Shown: piece after piece, positions 1 to 8,731 of the stretch
How positions within the stretch are numbered: the first letter of the stretch is position 1
How the letters are laid out: every line of letters begins with the position of its first letter
Source: Betaproteobacteria bacterium Ga0074130
GTDB taxonomy: Bacteria; Pseudomonadota; Gammaproteobacteria; Burkholderiales; Rhodocyclaceae
Reading direction: 5' to 3'
Length of the DNA stretch: 64,000 nucleotides
Assembly: GCA_001464495.1 (NCBI GenBank)
Contig: LNDZ01000013.1
Span: 216,453-280,452 of the forward strand
The notes under the pieces: generated by a model
The model's database searches: none
What the model saw: the letters and a program-made list of their open reading frames with translations, nothing else
What the model was told of the DNA's origin: nothing
Program-made: the position numbers and the translations under genes

Positions 1-795
1 GGAAATTAGTTCGGACTTTGCGCCCTGTAACTCTCTCAGGCCTGCGTTGGCGTCGTGCAGCGAGCGTTCTGCGCGCGCAACTTCACCTACCAGGCGCGCA
101 TTTTCCTTGTTGCTGTTGGCCGCTTCCAGTTGGGCTTGGGTCAGGCTGCCCTTCAGCGCCTTGATCTCCCCTTGCAGATACTGAACCTGCTGCTCGTGCT
201 GCCGCAGATCTTGTTCACGCTGCTCCTTGGCCGCTGTCCGGAAGTGCTCAAGTGCTTCACGCGCATGCGTATGCTTCTCCTCCAGGGATTGCCGATGCGT
301 CTCCTGCTCTGCCAGGCGTTCCTCGAGATCGGTCACTTGCTGCCTCACTTGGGCCAAGGCCAGGCTTTCGTGGCGAAGCCGCTCGGCGGTGCGTTCATGA
401 TTTTTTTGCTCCGCAACCACCTCTGACGTCGCTTCCAAAAGCTCGTTCTCTACCGCGGTGCTGTGTGCTTGGGCCTTGTTTAGCGCCTGCTGGAGCTTAT
501 CCAACTCTTCCGCATGTTTGGCGACTAGCTCAGCGATCCGACCTTCCCCTTCCTGAATGAGCCGTTCGGCTAACCGTGCAACGAGATCCTGGAGAGCTTC
601 ACTGATGGCGACTTTGCCACCGGTCTTGCCACCTTCCTCTTCCTCGATTTCCTTCAGGAAGCGATGAATGGTGGCCTTCGAGCCGGTATTACCCAACTCT
701 TGCCGGACAGCATCGATGGATGGATAGATGCCTTGCGAAAGTAGCGTAGTACGCGCCCGTATCACCTCAGATTTGTAGATGCCGCCTCGTGCCAT
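1..795 (-). CDS. KfrA_N-type coiled-coil DNA-binding protein (TnpT candidate), 3' end outside window
   Basis: The minus-strand frame is open from an ATG at 795 to the window edge, so at least 265 residues. The N-terminus (MARGGIYKSEVIRARTTLLS, then a segment ending ATIHRFLKEIEEEE) matches the KfrA N-terminal DNA-binding domain. The rest is rich in Glu, Gln, Ala and Lys and reads as a long coiled coil, as in plasmid KfrA. Proteins of this type also occur as TnpT, the partner of the TnpS tyrosine recombinase in Tn4651-group Tn3 transposons. A TnpS-like recombinase lies 25 kb away at 25517. The assignment to KfrA_N is firm; the TnpT role is inference. Three short repeats just upstream may be its own operator. 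Confidence 0.8.
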   Translation of the reverse strand, partial: MARGGIYKSEVIRARTTLLSQGIYPSIDAVRQELGNTGSKATIHRFLKEIEEEEGGKTGGKVAISEALQDLVARLAERLIQEGEGRIAELVAKHAEELDKLQQALNKAQAHSTAVENELLEATSEVVAEQKNHERTAERLRHESLALAQVRQQVTDLEERLAEQETHRQSLEEKHTHAREALEHFRTAAKEQREQDLRQHEQQVQYLQGEIKALKGSLTQAQLEAANSNKENARLVGEVARAERSLHDANAGLRELQGAKSELIS

Positions 796-808
796 GGTCG
801 CCTCCGTC

Positions 809-845
809 TATTTCGTACTGTATTACATACCACGATATTACATAC
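809..845 (-). promoter_or_regulatory. Three 10-bp direct repeats upstream of the KfrA-like gene
   Basis: On the minus strand the decamer GTATGTAATA occurs twice exactly (836-845 and 821-830) and a third time with two mismatches (GTACGAAATA, 809-818). They lie 14 to 50 bases upstream of the start codon at 795, where promoter and operator are expected. KfrA-type proteins are known to bind near their own promoters, so autoregulation is the simplest reading. A recombination site used with a TnpS/TnpT pair is the alternative. Confidence 0.5.
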
Positions 846-1084
846 TATTCTCCATGTCAATTTGAGCGCTAAAACGCCAAAATGTAAGAATGGATAATGT
901 CTGATTATTCGATGTGATAACGAAAAAAGCACAAAACCTTTCCACTCCCGCTATTAATATCTTCCTGCAGTGCTTTAAACACTTACAAAACCGCCCCATG
1001 TGGGACGGGATTAGCGCAGCGGAACGGACGGGTGAGGAAAGCTTCGCAGGCTACTTTTCCTGCCCCATCAAAATCGGGGATGGT

Positions 1085-1579
1085 ATGGGGAACGACATTA
1101 ATAAATTTCAACTAGCCCAGTGGACGCTCGAGCGTCATTTGGGCTGGATCACTGCTGCCGAAGTGAAGGCCGGCGTTGTGGTCACGCTTGATGCCGCCAT
1201 GTTTGCGGCCATCGCCACCGCCTTCAGCGCACTGGACCACGCTCACAGGACCGCCTGGGGAAATCTCCTGACAGTGGTTTGCGGTGTGTGTCTTGTCATT
1301 GGGCTTTTCTGTATCGCCATGGTGTTTCTGCCAAGACTCACGGGGCCCAAGGACTCGCACATTTTCTTTGCCTGCATTGCCCAACGGTCTAGCGACGAGT
1401 TTCGGCAGGCCTACCATGCCGCCACGCCCGAGCAACTTCTGGATGACTGCCTAGCGCAGATTCATCGTAACGCAGAGATCGCTCGCGACAAGTTTGGCTG
1501 GGTGCGATGCGGGATGCTGTGGTCCTTTGCCGCACTTCCCTTCTGGATTGCTGCGCTCGCGGTGCTCGTACAAAAATGA
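1085..1579 (+). CDS. Pycsar effector, DUF5706 membrane protein (PycTM-like)
   Basis: I choose ATG 1085, preceded by GGGG, giving 164 residues; the frame stays open further upstream to 914, but that extension does not look like protein of this family. The pattern fits the DUF5706 Pycsar effector family: an N-terminal amphipathic segment with E-V-K-A-G near residue 28, hydrophobic helices at about 30-50 and 60-85, a P-R motif followed by I-F-F, a soluble helix ending in Q-I-H and a Lys (DKFGW), and a last membrane helix at the C-terminus. In known systems the effector senses cCMP or cUMP and disrupts the inner membrane of infected cells. The stop overlaps the cyclase start (ATGA), so the two are translationally coupled. 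Confidence 0.8.
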   Translation: MGNDINKFQLAQWTLERHLGWITAAEVKAGVVVTLDAAMFAAIATAFSALDHAHRTAWGNLLTVVCGVCLVIGLFCIAMVFLPRLTGPKDSHIFFACIAQRSSDEFRQAYHAATPEQLLDDCLAQIHRNAEIARDKFGWVRCGMLWSFAALPFWIAALAVLVQK

Positions 1580-2274
1580 CGCTATCAGCAGACTTGGCCG
1601 CTGAGGCTAAGGCAATTCTGTCCGGAAACTGGACTGAACAGACCACGACCGGCGTCCCCGCGCCAACAGATTTACTTTTGAATTCCAATCACGCCAAGCA
1701 GCTTGAATCGGCGACGGTGCTGTACGCGGATCTGGATGGCTCAACCCAAATGGTCGATGGCTACAAATGGTGGTTTGCAGCCGATATCTACAAGATCTAT
1801 TTGCGCAGCGCTGCCCGAATTATTAGAGGGGAAGGCGGAACCATCACTGCCTATGATGGCGATCGAGTGATGGCTGTTTTTGTTGGAGACTACAAGAATA
1901 CTTCCGCCGTTAAAGCCGCCCTCAAAATCAACTGGGCTGTAGAAGAGATACTGCGGCCGTTAATCAAAAACACCTACCCAAATGACAGTTTCGTGTTGAA
2001 ACACGTTGTCGGTATAGACACGAGCTCTTTATACGCGGCCAGGGTTGGCGTTAAAGGCGATAACGATATTGTCTGGATCGGGCGTGCGGCAAATTATGCG
2101 GCCAAACTCTGCACTCTGTCCGAGGCGCCGCTATGGATCACGAAGGCTGTATATAGCAGGATCGCGGATGAGGTGAAGCTTTCAAACGGTGTTGCAATGT
2201 GGGCGCCTCACTTATGGACCAACATGAACAAGATGGAAATCTTTTGCAGCACGTATAGATGGAAAATTAGCTGA
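1576..2274 (+). CDS. Class III nucleotidyl cyclase, Pycsar-type (PycC-like)
   Basis: The start is ATG 1576, inside the ATGA overlap with the effector gene, giving 232 residues. The class III cyclase fold shows in YADLDGST at about 50-57 (first metal Asp, D52) and YDGDRVMAVF at about 93-102 (second metal Asp, D96), followed by a segment around VVGIDTSSLYAARVGVKGDN and the IGRAANYAAKL helix. The single-domain form, short length and pairing with a DUF5706 gene indicate a Pycsar cyclase making cCMP or cUMP on phage infection. Which pyrimidine it uses cannot be read from sequence. The upstream position of the effector is notable. Confidence 0.82.
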   Translation: MTLSADLAAEAKAILSGNWTEQTTTGVPAPTDLLLNSNHAKQLESATVLYADLDGSTQMVDGYKWWFAADIYKIYLRSAARIIRGEGGTITAYDGDRVMAVFVGDYKNTSAVKAALKINWAVEEILRPLIKNTYPNDSFVLKHVVGIDTSSLYAARVGVKGDNDIVWIGRAANYAAKLCTLSEAPLWITKAVYSRIADEVKLSNGVAMWAPHLWTNMNKMEIFCSTYRWKIS

Positions 2275-2298
2275 AGCACGGTATGAAATTAATTGAGC

Positions 2299-2368
2299 AT
2301 TCGCATCAATACCGCCGCTGATTCGCATCTCAAAGCCGCCACCCATTCGCGCGCCAAATCCGCCACCG
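2299..2368. repeat. Three imperfect 22-24 bp tandem repeats, possible end of an IS21-type element
   Basis: Units begin at 2299, 2321 and 2345 with ATTCGC, followed by a short variable part and CCGCC. Multiple terminal repeats of about this size are typical of IS21-family ends. No istA or istB gene is near, so this would be a remnant. It sits exactly between the Pycsar cassette and the copper island and may mark an old junction. The family call is inference. Confidence 0.35.
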
Positions 2369-2371
2369 AAC

Positions 2372-2399
2372 CACCCCATCAGCATATGAAGATGGGGTG
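2372..2399 (-). terminator. 9-bp inverted repeat downstream of cusA
   Basis: CACCCCATC (2372-2380) pairs with GATGGGGTG (2391-2399) around a 10-base loop, starting 17 bases past the cusA stop. There is no clear T run on the minus strand, so it may terminate weakly or only stabilise the mRNA 3' end. Confidence 0.4.
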
Positions 2400-2415
2400 A
2401 TGGCGAATGGGATTG

Positions 2416-5400
2416 TTAGTTGCGCACTCTTCTCATCAGGCGATACACCGCAGGCACAACAAATAGCGACAATAGTGGCGCTGTGATCATTCCCCCGACC
2501 ATGGGCGCGGCAATCCGGCTCATGACCTCGCTGCCGGTGCCGCTTCCCCAAAGAATGGGAAGCAGACCGGCGATGATGACGGCCACCGTCATTGCTTTCG
2601 GGCGCACGCGCAGCACCGCGCCTTCGCGGATCGCGTCGAGCAGTCCTTCGTCCGTCTCTCTGCCCGCATCGATACGCCCCTGCCAAGCTTGTTTGAGGTA
2701 GATCAGCATGATGACGCCGAACTCGGCCGAGACGCCGGCCAGCGCGATGAAGCCGACGCCGGTCGCGACCGAGAAGTGGTAGCCGAGCAGGTACAGGAAC
2801 CAGATGCCGCCGACCAGAGCGAAAGGCAGCGTCGCCATGATGAGGACAGCCTCGTCGAAACGGCGGAAGGTCAGGTAGAGCAGGACAAAAATAATGAGCA
2901 AGGTCGCCGGCACCACGAGCTTGAGGCGAGCATTGGCCCGTTCCAGATATTCGAACTGGCCGGAGTAGGCAATGCTCATGCCGGGCTTGAGCTCGACCTT
3001 TTCGGCTACGGCCTTGCGGAGGTCTTCGACGACAGATGCGAGGTCGCGGTCGCGAACGTCAACATAGACCCAGCCAGACGGGCGCGCGTTTTCGCTCTTC
3101 AACATGGGCGGGCCGTCACTGATCCCGATGCGGGCAACGCTCCCCAGCGTGATCTGCTGCCCCATCTCGGTCAGCACCGGTAAGTCGCGCAGGCGCTCCA
3201 GCGAATCGCGTACCTCTCTCGGGTAACGCACGTTGATGGGATAGCGGGCCAGCCCCTCCACCGTCTCTCCGACATTCTCACCGCCCACGGCCGAGGCCAC
3301 GATCATCTGCACCTCCGAGATATTCATCCCGTAGCGCGCTGCTGCTGCCCGGTCGATATCGACGTCGACATAGCGGCCGCCCGTCAGGCGTTCGGCAAGC
3401 GCTGAACTGACACCGGGCACTTGCTTGGCAACTTGTTCGATGGCGTACGCGACCTTGTCGATATCGGCGAGGTTCGTGCCGGCGACTTTGACGCCAATCG
3501 GACTCTTGATGCCGGTGGCCAGCATGTCGATGCGATTGCGGATCGGCGGCACCCAGATATTGGCCAGCCCTGGCACCTTGACCACGCGATCGAGCTCGTC
3601 GACGAGCTTCTTGGGCGTCATGCCGGGGCGCCATTGATCCTGGGGCTTGAACTGGATGGTGGTCTCGAACATCTCCAACGGCGCCGGATCGGTCGCACTC
3701 TCGGCGCGGCCTGCCTTACCGAAAACCGTGGCGACTTCCGGTACCGTCTTGATCAGCCGGTTAGTTTGCTGCATCAACTCCGAGGCCTTGGACGCGGACA
3801 AGCCCGGCAGGGCTGAGGGCATGTACAGTAGGTCGCCCTCATCCAGCGGCGGCATAAACTCCCCGCCCAGACGACTCAACGGCCAGAGCGTGGTCAGCAG
3901 CACCAAACCCGCAACCAGCAAGGTCGTCTTGGGCCGCAGCAATACCTTGTCCAGCAAAGGACGATAGATGCGGATCAGGGCGCGGTTGAGTGGATTGCGA
4001 CTCTCATCGGGAATATTGCCGCGAATCCAGTACCCCATCAGTACCGGAATCAAAGTCACCGACAGGCCAGCCGCAGCGGCCATGGCATACGTCTTTGTAA
4101 GCGCCAGCGGGCCGAACAGCCGTCCCTCCTGGGCTTCCAAGGTGAAGACCGGGATGAAGGACAGCGTGATGATGAGCAGGCTGAAGAAGAGTGCCGGACC
4201 GACTTCCGCTGCGGCTTCGACTATGACCTTCCAATGGGCCTCACCGTGCAGGGAGGCGCCTGGATGCTCATGCTGCCATTTCTCAATGTGCTTGTGTGCG
4301 TTCTCGATCATGACCACAGCCGCATCCACCATGGCACCGATGGCGATGGCAATGCCGCCCAGGGACATGATGTTGGCGTTGACGCCTTGGTAACTCATCA
4401 CGATGAAAGCGCTGATGACCCCGAGCGGCAAGGCGACGATGGCGACCAGAGCTGAACGCAGGTGCCAAAGGAAGATGCCGCAGACCAGCGCTACGACGAT
4501 GAACTCTTCGAGGAGCTTGTAGCTCAAGTTGTCGATCGCACGTTCGATGAGCTGACTGCGATCATAGGTCGTCACGATTTCGACGCCGTCAGGTAGGCTC
4601 TTCTGGAGCTCGGCCAACTTCATCTTCACAGCGGCAATGGTTTCCTGCGCATTCTTTCCGGAACGCAGCACCACCACGCCACCGACGACTTCGCCCTGTC
4701 CATCGAGTTCGGCGATGCCGCGCCGCATTTCCGGGCCGAGCTGGATTGTCGCTACGTCGCCGAGCTTGATCGGTACACCGGCGCCGGCTACTGCGAGCGG
4801 GATGTTGCGGAAATCGTCGAGCGATTTCAGGTAGCCCGTGGCCCTGACCATGTATTCGGTCTCGGCCATTTCCAGCACCGAACCGCCGGTCTCCTGATTG
4901 GCCTTGCGAATGGCCTCGACGACCTTGGTCAGCGGAATGCGATAGCCGGCTAGCCTTGCAGGATCGAGCACGACTTGGTACTGCTTGACCATGCCGCCGA
5001 TGGTGGCGACTTCCGACACATTGGGCAGGCTCTTCAGCTCGTACTTGAGAAACCAGTCTTGCAGGCTGCGCAACTGCGCGAGGTCGTGGCCGCCGCGCTT
5101 GTCGACCAGCGCATATTCGTAGACCCAGCCAACGCCAGTCGCGTCTGGGCCCAGCGCGGGCTTGGCCGATAGGGGCAGACGGCCCTGAACCTGGTTCAGG
5201 TACTCAAGCACCCGCGAGCGCGCCCAGTAAAGATCGGTCCCGTCCTCGAACAGCACATAGACGAAGGAGTCGCCGAAGAAGGAATAGCCGCGCACCGTCT
5301 TTGCACCCGGCACGGAAAGCATCGTCGTCGCCAGCGGATAGGTGACTTGGTTTTCGACGATCTGCGGTGCCTGGCCGGGGTAGTTGGTCCTGATGATGAC

Positions 5401-5538
5401 CTGGACATCGGAGAGGTCGGGCAAGGCATCGACCGGCGTCGTCTTGACCGCCCAGACTCCCCAAGCTGTCAGGAATACCGTCGCCAGCAGCACGAGGAAG
5501 CGGTTGCCGACCGACCAGCGGATAAGGCGCTCTATCAT
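2416..5538 (-). CDS. cusA: Copper/silver RND efflux pump CusA (HME-RND)
   Basis: A full-length 1040-residue inner-membrane RND transporter that takes Cu(I)/Ag(I) to a tripartite channel, driven by protons. It opens [20 protein letters not shown], like CusA/SilA. The three methionines that relay Cu(I) in E. coli CusA are all present: in DLLYMP, PLEMFET and RIDMLATG. The transmembrane proton-relay region ([23 protein letters not shown]) is intact. The start overlaps the cusB stop by 4 bases (ATGA). With CusB and CusC upstream, the whole pump is present. The Met triad argues for Cu/Ag rather than Zn/Cd/Co substrates. Confidence 0.95.
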   Translation of the reverse strand: MIERLIRWSVGNRFLVLLATVFLTAWGVWAVKTTPVDALPDLSDVQVIIRTNYPGQAPQIVENQVTYPLATTMLSVPGAKTVRGYSFFGDSFVYVLFEDGTDLYWARSRVLEYLNQVQGRLPLSAKPALGPDATGVGWVYEYALVDKRGGHDLAQLRSLQDWFLKYELKSLPNVSEVATIGGMVKQYQVVLDPARLAGYRIPLTKVVEAIRKANQETGGSVLEMAETEYMVRATGYLKSLDDFRNIPLAVAGAGVPIKLGDVATIQLGPEMRRGIAELDGQGEVVGGVVVLRSGKNAQETIAAVKMKLAELQKSLPDGVEIVTTYDRSQLIERAIDNLSYKLLEEFIVVALVCGIFLWHLRSALVAIVALPLGVISAFIVMSYQGVNANIMSLGGIAIAIGAMVDAAVVMIENAHKHIEKWQHEHPGASLHGEAHWKVIVEAAAEVGPALFFSLLIITLSFIPVFTLEAQEGRLFGPLALTKTYAMAAAAGLSVTLIPVLMGYWIRGNIPDESRNPLNRALIRIYRPLLDKVLLRPKTTLLVAGLVLLTTLWPLSRLGGEFMPPLDEGDLLYMPSALPGLSASKASELMQQTNRLIKTVPEVATVFGKAGRAESATDPAPLEMFETTIQFKPQDQWRPGMTPKKLVDELDRVVKVPGLANIWVPPIRNRIDMLATGIKSPIGVKVAGTNLADIDKVAYAIEQVAKQVPGVSSALAERLTGGRYVDVDIDRAAAARYGMNISEVQMIVASAVGGENVGETVEGLARYPINVRYPREVRDSLERLRDLPVLTEMGQQITLGSVARIGISDGPPMLKSENARPSGWVYVDVRDRDLASVVEDLRKAVAEKVELKPGMSIAYSGQFEYLERANARLKLVVPATLLIIFVLLYLTFRRFDEAVLIMATLPFALVGGIWFLYLLGYHFSVATGVGFIALAGVSAEFGVIMLIYLKQAWQGRIDAGRETDEGLLDAIREGAVLRVRPKAMTVAVIIAGLLPILWGSGTGSEVMSRIAAPMVGGMITAPLLSLFVVPAVYRLMRRVRN

Positions 5539-7022
5539 TGCTTGGCCTCCATCCGGATCTCGTCGATGACGTAGCCTTGCTCCCCTTCGTGGATGACGAA
5601 GCGAATACGGTCGCCGACCTTGACGGACTTCGCCATGTCCGGCTTGGCAAGCGCAAACGACATGGTCATGGCGTCCCAGCCCAGCGACGTGATGGGCCCA
5701 TGGGAGAGGGTCAGCTCGTTGCCGTCGATGGACTCGACCTTGCCGACGCCTTCGTGCGTCTTTGGCGCCGCGCCGGCTTTTGCGGCGCCTGAATCTTCTT
5801 CCTTCCCGCCGTTCAGCCGTGCCACGACGCCGCGCAGGCTTGCTTCCGAATCAATAAGGAACTGGCCGGAAACGACAACCTTCTGGCCATCTTCCAGGCC
5901 GGCCAGGATGGCCACCTTGCCGTCGCCTTCCTGCCCCAGCTTCACTTCGACCGGCCAGTAGCGACCGCCGTCCATTGCTACGAGGACGATGTTGCGCTTT
6001 CCGGTTCGGATCACCGCATCGCTCGGGATCAACAGCACCGGTTCGGCAGCGCCGCCATCAAGGCGGGCCTGAGCAAACATGCCCGGCCGGAGGCGTCCAT
6101 CGCGATTGGGCAGCTCGATGCGAACGCGCAAGGTACGGCTTTCGATATTGGTCTCGGGCAGCACGGCGACGACCTTGCCACTGAAGACTTCGCCCGGATA
6201 GGCGGCTAGCGTGGTGGCGACACTACGACCGACGGCGGCCTTGGCGGCTTGGGCTTCCGGTACGGCCGCCTCGACCCAGACCGTATCCAGGCCGTTGATT
6301 TGCGCCAGGGTCATGCCCGGCGAGACGGTCATTCCCATACGGACATCCAGCGTCTGAATCAGACCTCCGATGGGCGCTGAAACCGTCACGACTGGATGCG
6401 CCTGGCCGGTCTTCTCGACCCGGGCTATCAGGTCAGGCGGCATGCCCAGCAGGCGCAGTCTTTCGCGTACCGCCTGCACCAGGGATGCATCGCCGCTCTT
6501 CGTCATGGCGAGCAGTTCATGCTGTGCCGCCGTCCAGTCGGGAACAAGGATGTCGGCCAGCGGCGCACCGCGGCCGATGAGGTCGCCCGGTGCCCGCGCA
6601 TAGACGCGTTCGACGTAGCCGCCGGCACGCGCCTGTACGACTGCGACCTGACGGTTGTTGAGCACGATGCTGGCAGCGACATCCAACGAAGTCGATAACG
6701 TTGCGCGCTCCACTTGGGCAGTACGGATGCCCAGGTTCTGGACCAGGCTGGGGTCGATCTTCACGCTGGAGCCGTCATCGCCTTCGTCGGCGTACTTCGG
6801 CACCAACTCCATGTCCATGAAGGGCGATTTGCCGGGTTTGTCGAAATGCTGGTTCGGCACCATGGGGTCATACCAGTAGAGCGGCTTTTTCTCGCCGGCA
6901 GCATCCGTCTGGGCCGTATGCGCCGGCATATCGCGATTCGCAGCAGCCCAATAGCCGATGCCGCCGCTGGCGGCGGCTACAGTCGCGACCAGCGCGGTGA
7001 TCTTAAAAGCGTTCTTGTTCAT
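5535..7022 (-). CDS. cusB: CusB periplasmic adaptor with fused C-terminal CusF domain
   Basis: A 495-residue membrane-fusion protein linking CusA to the outer-membrane channel. An N-terminal signal/anchor is followed by a heavy-metal-binding segment at about 47-75 ([20 protein letters not shown], then MDMELVPKY), then the lipoyl, hairpin and beta-barrel domains. A CusF-like metallochaperone domain occupies about 420-495, with the ligand pattern [14 protein letters not shown]: His, the capping Trp and both Met ligands. In E. coli CusF is separate, so the fusion delivers Cu(I) within one polypeptide. It overlaps cusC and cusA by 4 bases each. Confidence 0.93.
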   Translation of the reverse strand: MNKNAFKITALVATVAAASGGIGYWAAANRDMPAHTAQTDAAGEKKPLYWYDPMVPNQHFDKPGKSPFMDMELVPKYADEGDDGSSVKIDPSLVQNLGIRTAQVERATLSTSLDVAASIVLNNRQVAVVQARAGGYVERVYARAPGDLIGRGAPLADILVPDWTAAQHELLAMTKSGDASLVQAVRERLRLLGMPPDLIARVEKTGQAHPVVTVSAPIGGLIQTLDVRMGMTVSPGMTLAQINGLDTVWVEAAVPEAQAAKAAVGRSVATTLAAYPGEVFSGKVVAVLPETNIESRTLRVRIELPNRDGRLRPGMFAQARLDGGAAEPVLLIPSDAVIRTGKRNIVLVAMDGGRYWPVEVKLGQEGDGKVAILAGLEDGQKVVVSGQFLIDSEASLRGVVARLNGGKEEDSGAAKAGAAPKTHEGVGKVESIDGNELTLSHGPITSLGWDAMTMSFALAKPDMAKSVKVGDRIRFVIHEGEQGYVIDEIRMEAKQ

Positions 7023-8263
7023 TGTGCGATGTCCCCGTAGGCGAAATGAAGCTGCGCAGCCATGGCGGCGCGCTGGGATTGGAGTTCGATGACCTTGAGA
7101 CGCTGGTCGATGAGTTCGCGGCGGGCAGCGAGTACGGCGCTCAGGTCGCCGCGACCGGCCTTGTAGCCGGCGGTCTGCAGATCGACCTTCTCTTGCGCGA
7201 GCGGCAGGGCGACTTTCTCCGCACGCTCCAACTGGTTCGTGAGCGCGGCGTAGTCGGCCAGCTCGTTTTCCAACTGATTGACGTGCTCGCGCAGCATGGC
7301 TTCGCGCTCGGCGTCGATGCGGTTGAGCTCCAGGCGCTTGGCAGCGATCAGCGGGTCCTGGCGGCGTCCGGTGTCGATGGGCAGCTCGAAGGTGAGCTGC
7401 ACCGAGACCATGTCGCCGAATTCCGGCGCGCGTTTCTGATACGCGAGCGCCACACCCCAGTCGGACCGCTTCATTGCATCGGCCTCGCGGACCTCTGCCT
7501 CAGCCTTGCGCGTTTCGGCGGTGAAGGCGAGCAGCTCGGGATGCTGTTCCAGTTGGCGATGCAGGTGCTCGCCGCTGACGGGCAGCGCGGGCGGCTCTCC
7601 TGCAATTCCGCCGTCGGCAGCAGTGCCGATCAGGCGTCGCAGGACAGCGCGGGCCTTGGTCAGATCCCGGGTCAGTTCGTCGCGCCGGTCCGCAAGCTGA
7701 ACCGCCTCCTGTCGCGGCATGACGGCATCGGCTGCCAGACTCTTGCCGCCGGCGATCTGCGCCCTGACGGCGTCGGCGAGGCGCTTGTTCTCTCGATCAA
7801 GCTCGTCGAACAAGCTGACCTTGCGCTCAAGGTAATAGCGGTTGAGCCAGGCGACGGAAGTATCGCGCCGCAACTGTTGCCGCAGAACAAGCCGCTGCGC
7901 TGAGGCAATCTCGATGCCGGCACCTGCAATGTCTTCACGCGCCTTACGCTTGGCGGAATTCGGCACCTCCTGCATGACCCCGAACTTCTGCATGGTCATG
8001 AAGTCACGCTTGAGGTGGCCGCTGTCCATGCCCGAGACAGGATAGTTTTCGACGCCGACGAACAATTTCGGATCGGGCAAGGCGCCGGCGGGAATGGCAC
8101 TCGCCTGGGCAGCCTGGTACTGGGCGGTATTCGCCGCCAGATTGGGGGACTGCTGCTCAGCCAGCTCCAGCGCAGCTTTAAAACTCAACGGCCCGGCATG
8201 CGCGATGCCGAGCAATCCTGCCAGCGAAAGCGGCAGAACGCGGAATATCCAGTGTTTGGACAT
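7019..8263 (-). CDS. cusC: CusC, TolC-family outer-membrane channel
   Basis: An outer-membrane factor of the Cus pump. I choose the ATG at 8263 (MSKHWIFRVLPLSLAGLLG), preceded by GGAG at good spacing and giving a clean signal peptide cleaved near AHA. The longer frame to 8347 adds an Arg-rich stretch with no such logic. The 414 residues show two TolC-type repeats of long coiled-coil helices. The final Cys lipid anchor of classical CusC is not seen, so it is likely an unlipidated variant. It starts the cusCBA block, each gene overlapping the next at ATGA. Confidence 0.88.
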   Translation of the reverse strand: MSKHWIFRVLPLSLAGLLGIAHAGPLSFKAALELAEQQSPNLAANTAQYQAAQASAIPAGALPDPKLFVGVENYPVSGMDSGHLKRDFMTMQKFGVMQEVPNSAKRKAREDIAGAGIEIASAQRLVLRQQLRRDTSVAWLNRYYLERKVSLFDELDRENKRLADAVRAQIAGGKSLAADAVMPRQEAVQLADRRDELTRDLTKARAVLRRLIGTAADGGIAGEPPALPVSGEHLHRQLEQHPELLAFTAETRKAEAEVREADAMKRSDWGVALAYQKRAPEFGDMVSVQLTFELPIDTGRRQDPLIAAKRLELNRIDAEREAMLREHVNQLENELADYAALTNQLERAEKVALPLAQEKVDLQTAGYKAGRGDLSAVLAARRELIDQRLKVIELQSQRAAMAAQLHFAYGDIAQ

Positions 8264-8350
8264 GATCCAACTCCATGGTGAAACGGCGTGATGGCACGGC
8301 AGGTGCGCGCACGCAAAGCGACGGCTACGCCGTCGGCGTATCAGCAAGAA

Positions 8351-8710
8351 TCAGATGCTTCTGGGAGGACGCCACAACCCGGACGGGTCGTTCGATGGGA
8401 CGTGGTCGGCGATGCGAACGACCACCGCTTCGGAGGATGGCTGTACGGCAAACGTTGGCGCGGGTGCTGAGGAAACGGGATAAAGCACCGCGCACGTCTT
8501 GCACATCTCGATGGACTTGCAGGGGCTGCCTTCATGACCAGGACTTCCAGCCTCCGGATCGCAGCAGTCATGGTCCGCGCCCATCGCGCTGCCCATGTCG
8601 GCCTGCATCGGGCACTTTTCCTGTTGCAGGCTCATGGCGATCGACGACGCACTCATGACCGGGAGCGTCACCGAAAGCAGAACAGCCAGGAAAAGTCTGA
8701 TCAAGCGCAT
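8351..8710 (-). CDS. Small periplasmic Cys/Met/His-containing protein of the copper cluster
   Basis: A 119-residue protein with a signal peptide (MRLIRLFLAVLLSVTLPVMS). The mature part has clustered potential metal ligands: CPMQADMGSAMGADHDCCD, GHEGSPCKSIEMCKTC. No enzyme domain is visible and I recognise no named family. Its layout resembles the other small protein at 18071 (signal peptide, His/Met stretch, Cys cluster), suggesting paralogous periplasmic copper binders. It lies 21 bases after the P-type ATPase and 87 before cusC, so it is probably co-transcribed with both. Confidence 0.7.
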   Translation of the reverse strand: MRLIRLFLAVLLSVTLPVMSASSIAMSLQQEKCPMQADMGSAMGADHDCCDPEAGSPGHEGSPCKSIEMCKTCAVLYPVSSAPAPTFAVQPSSEAVVVRIADHVPSNDPSGLWRPPRSI

Positions 8711-8731
8711 GTCGGGATTATAGGCCTTGAA

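Noticed and set aside
2420..5574. Several plus-strand frames inside cusA and cusB
   Set aside because: GC-rich antisense frames with no ribosome sites or family resemblance; the minus strand encodes clear CusA and CusB.
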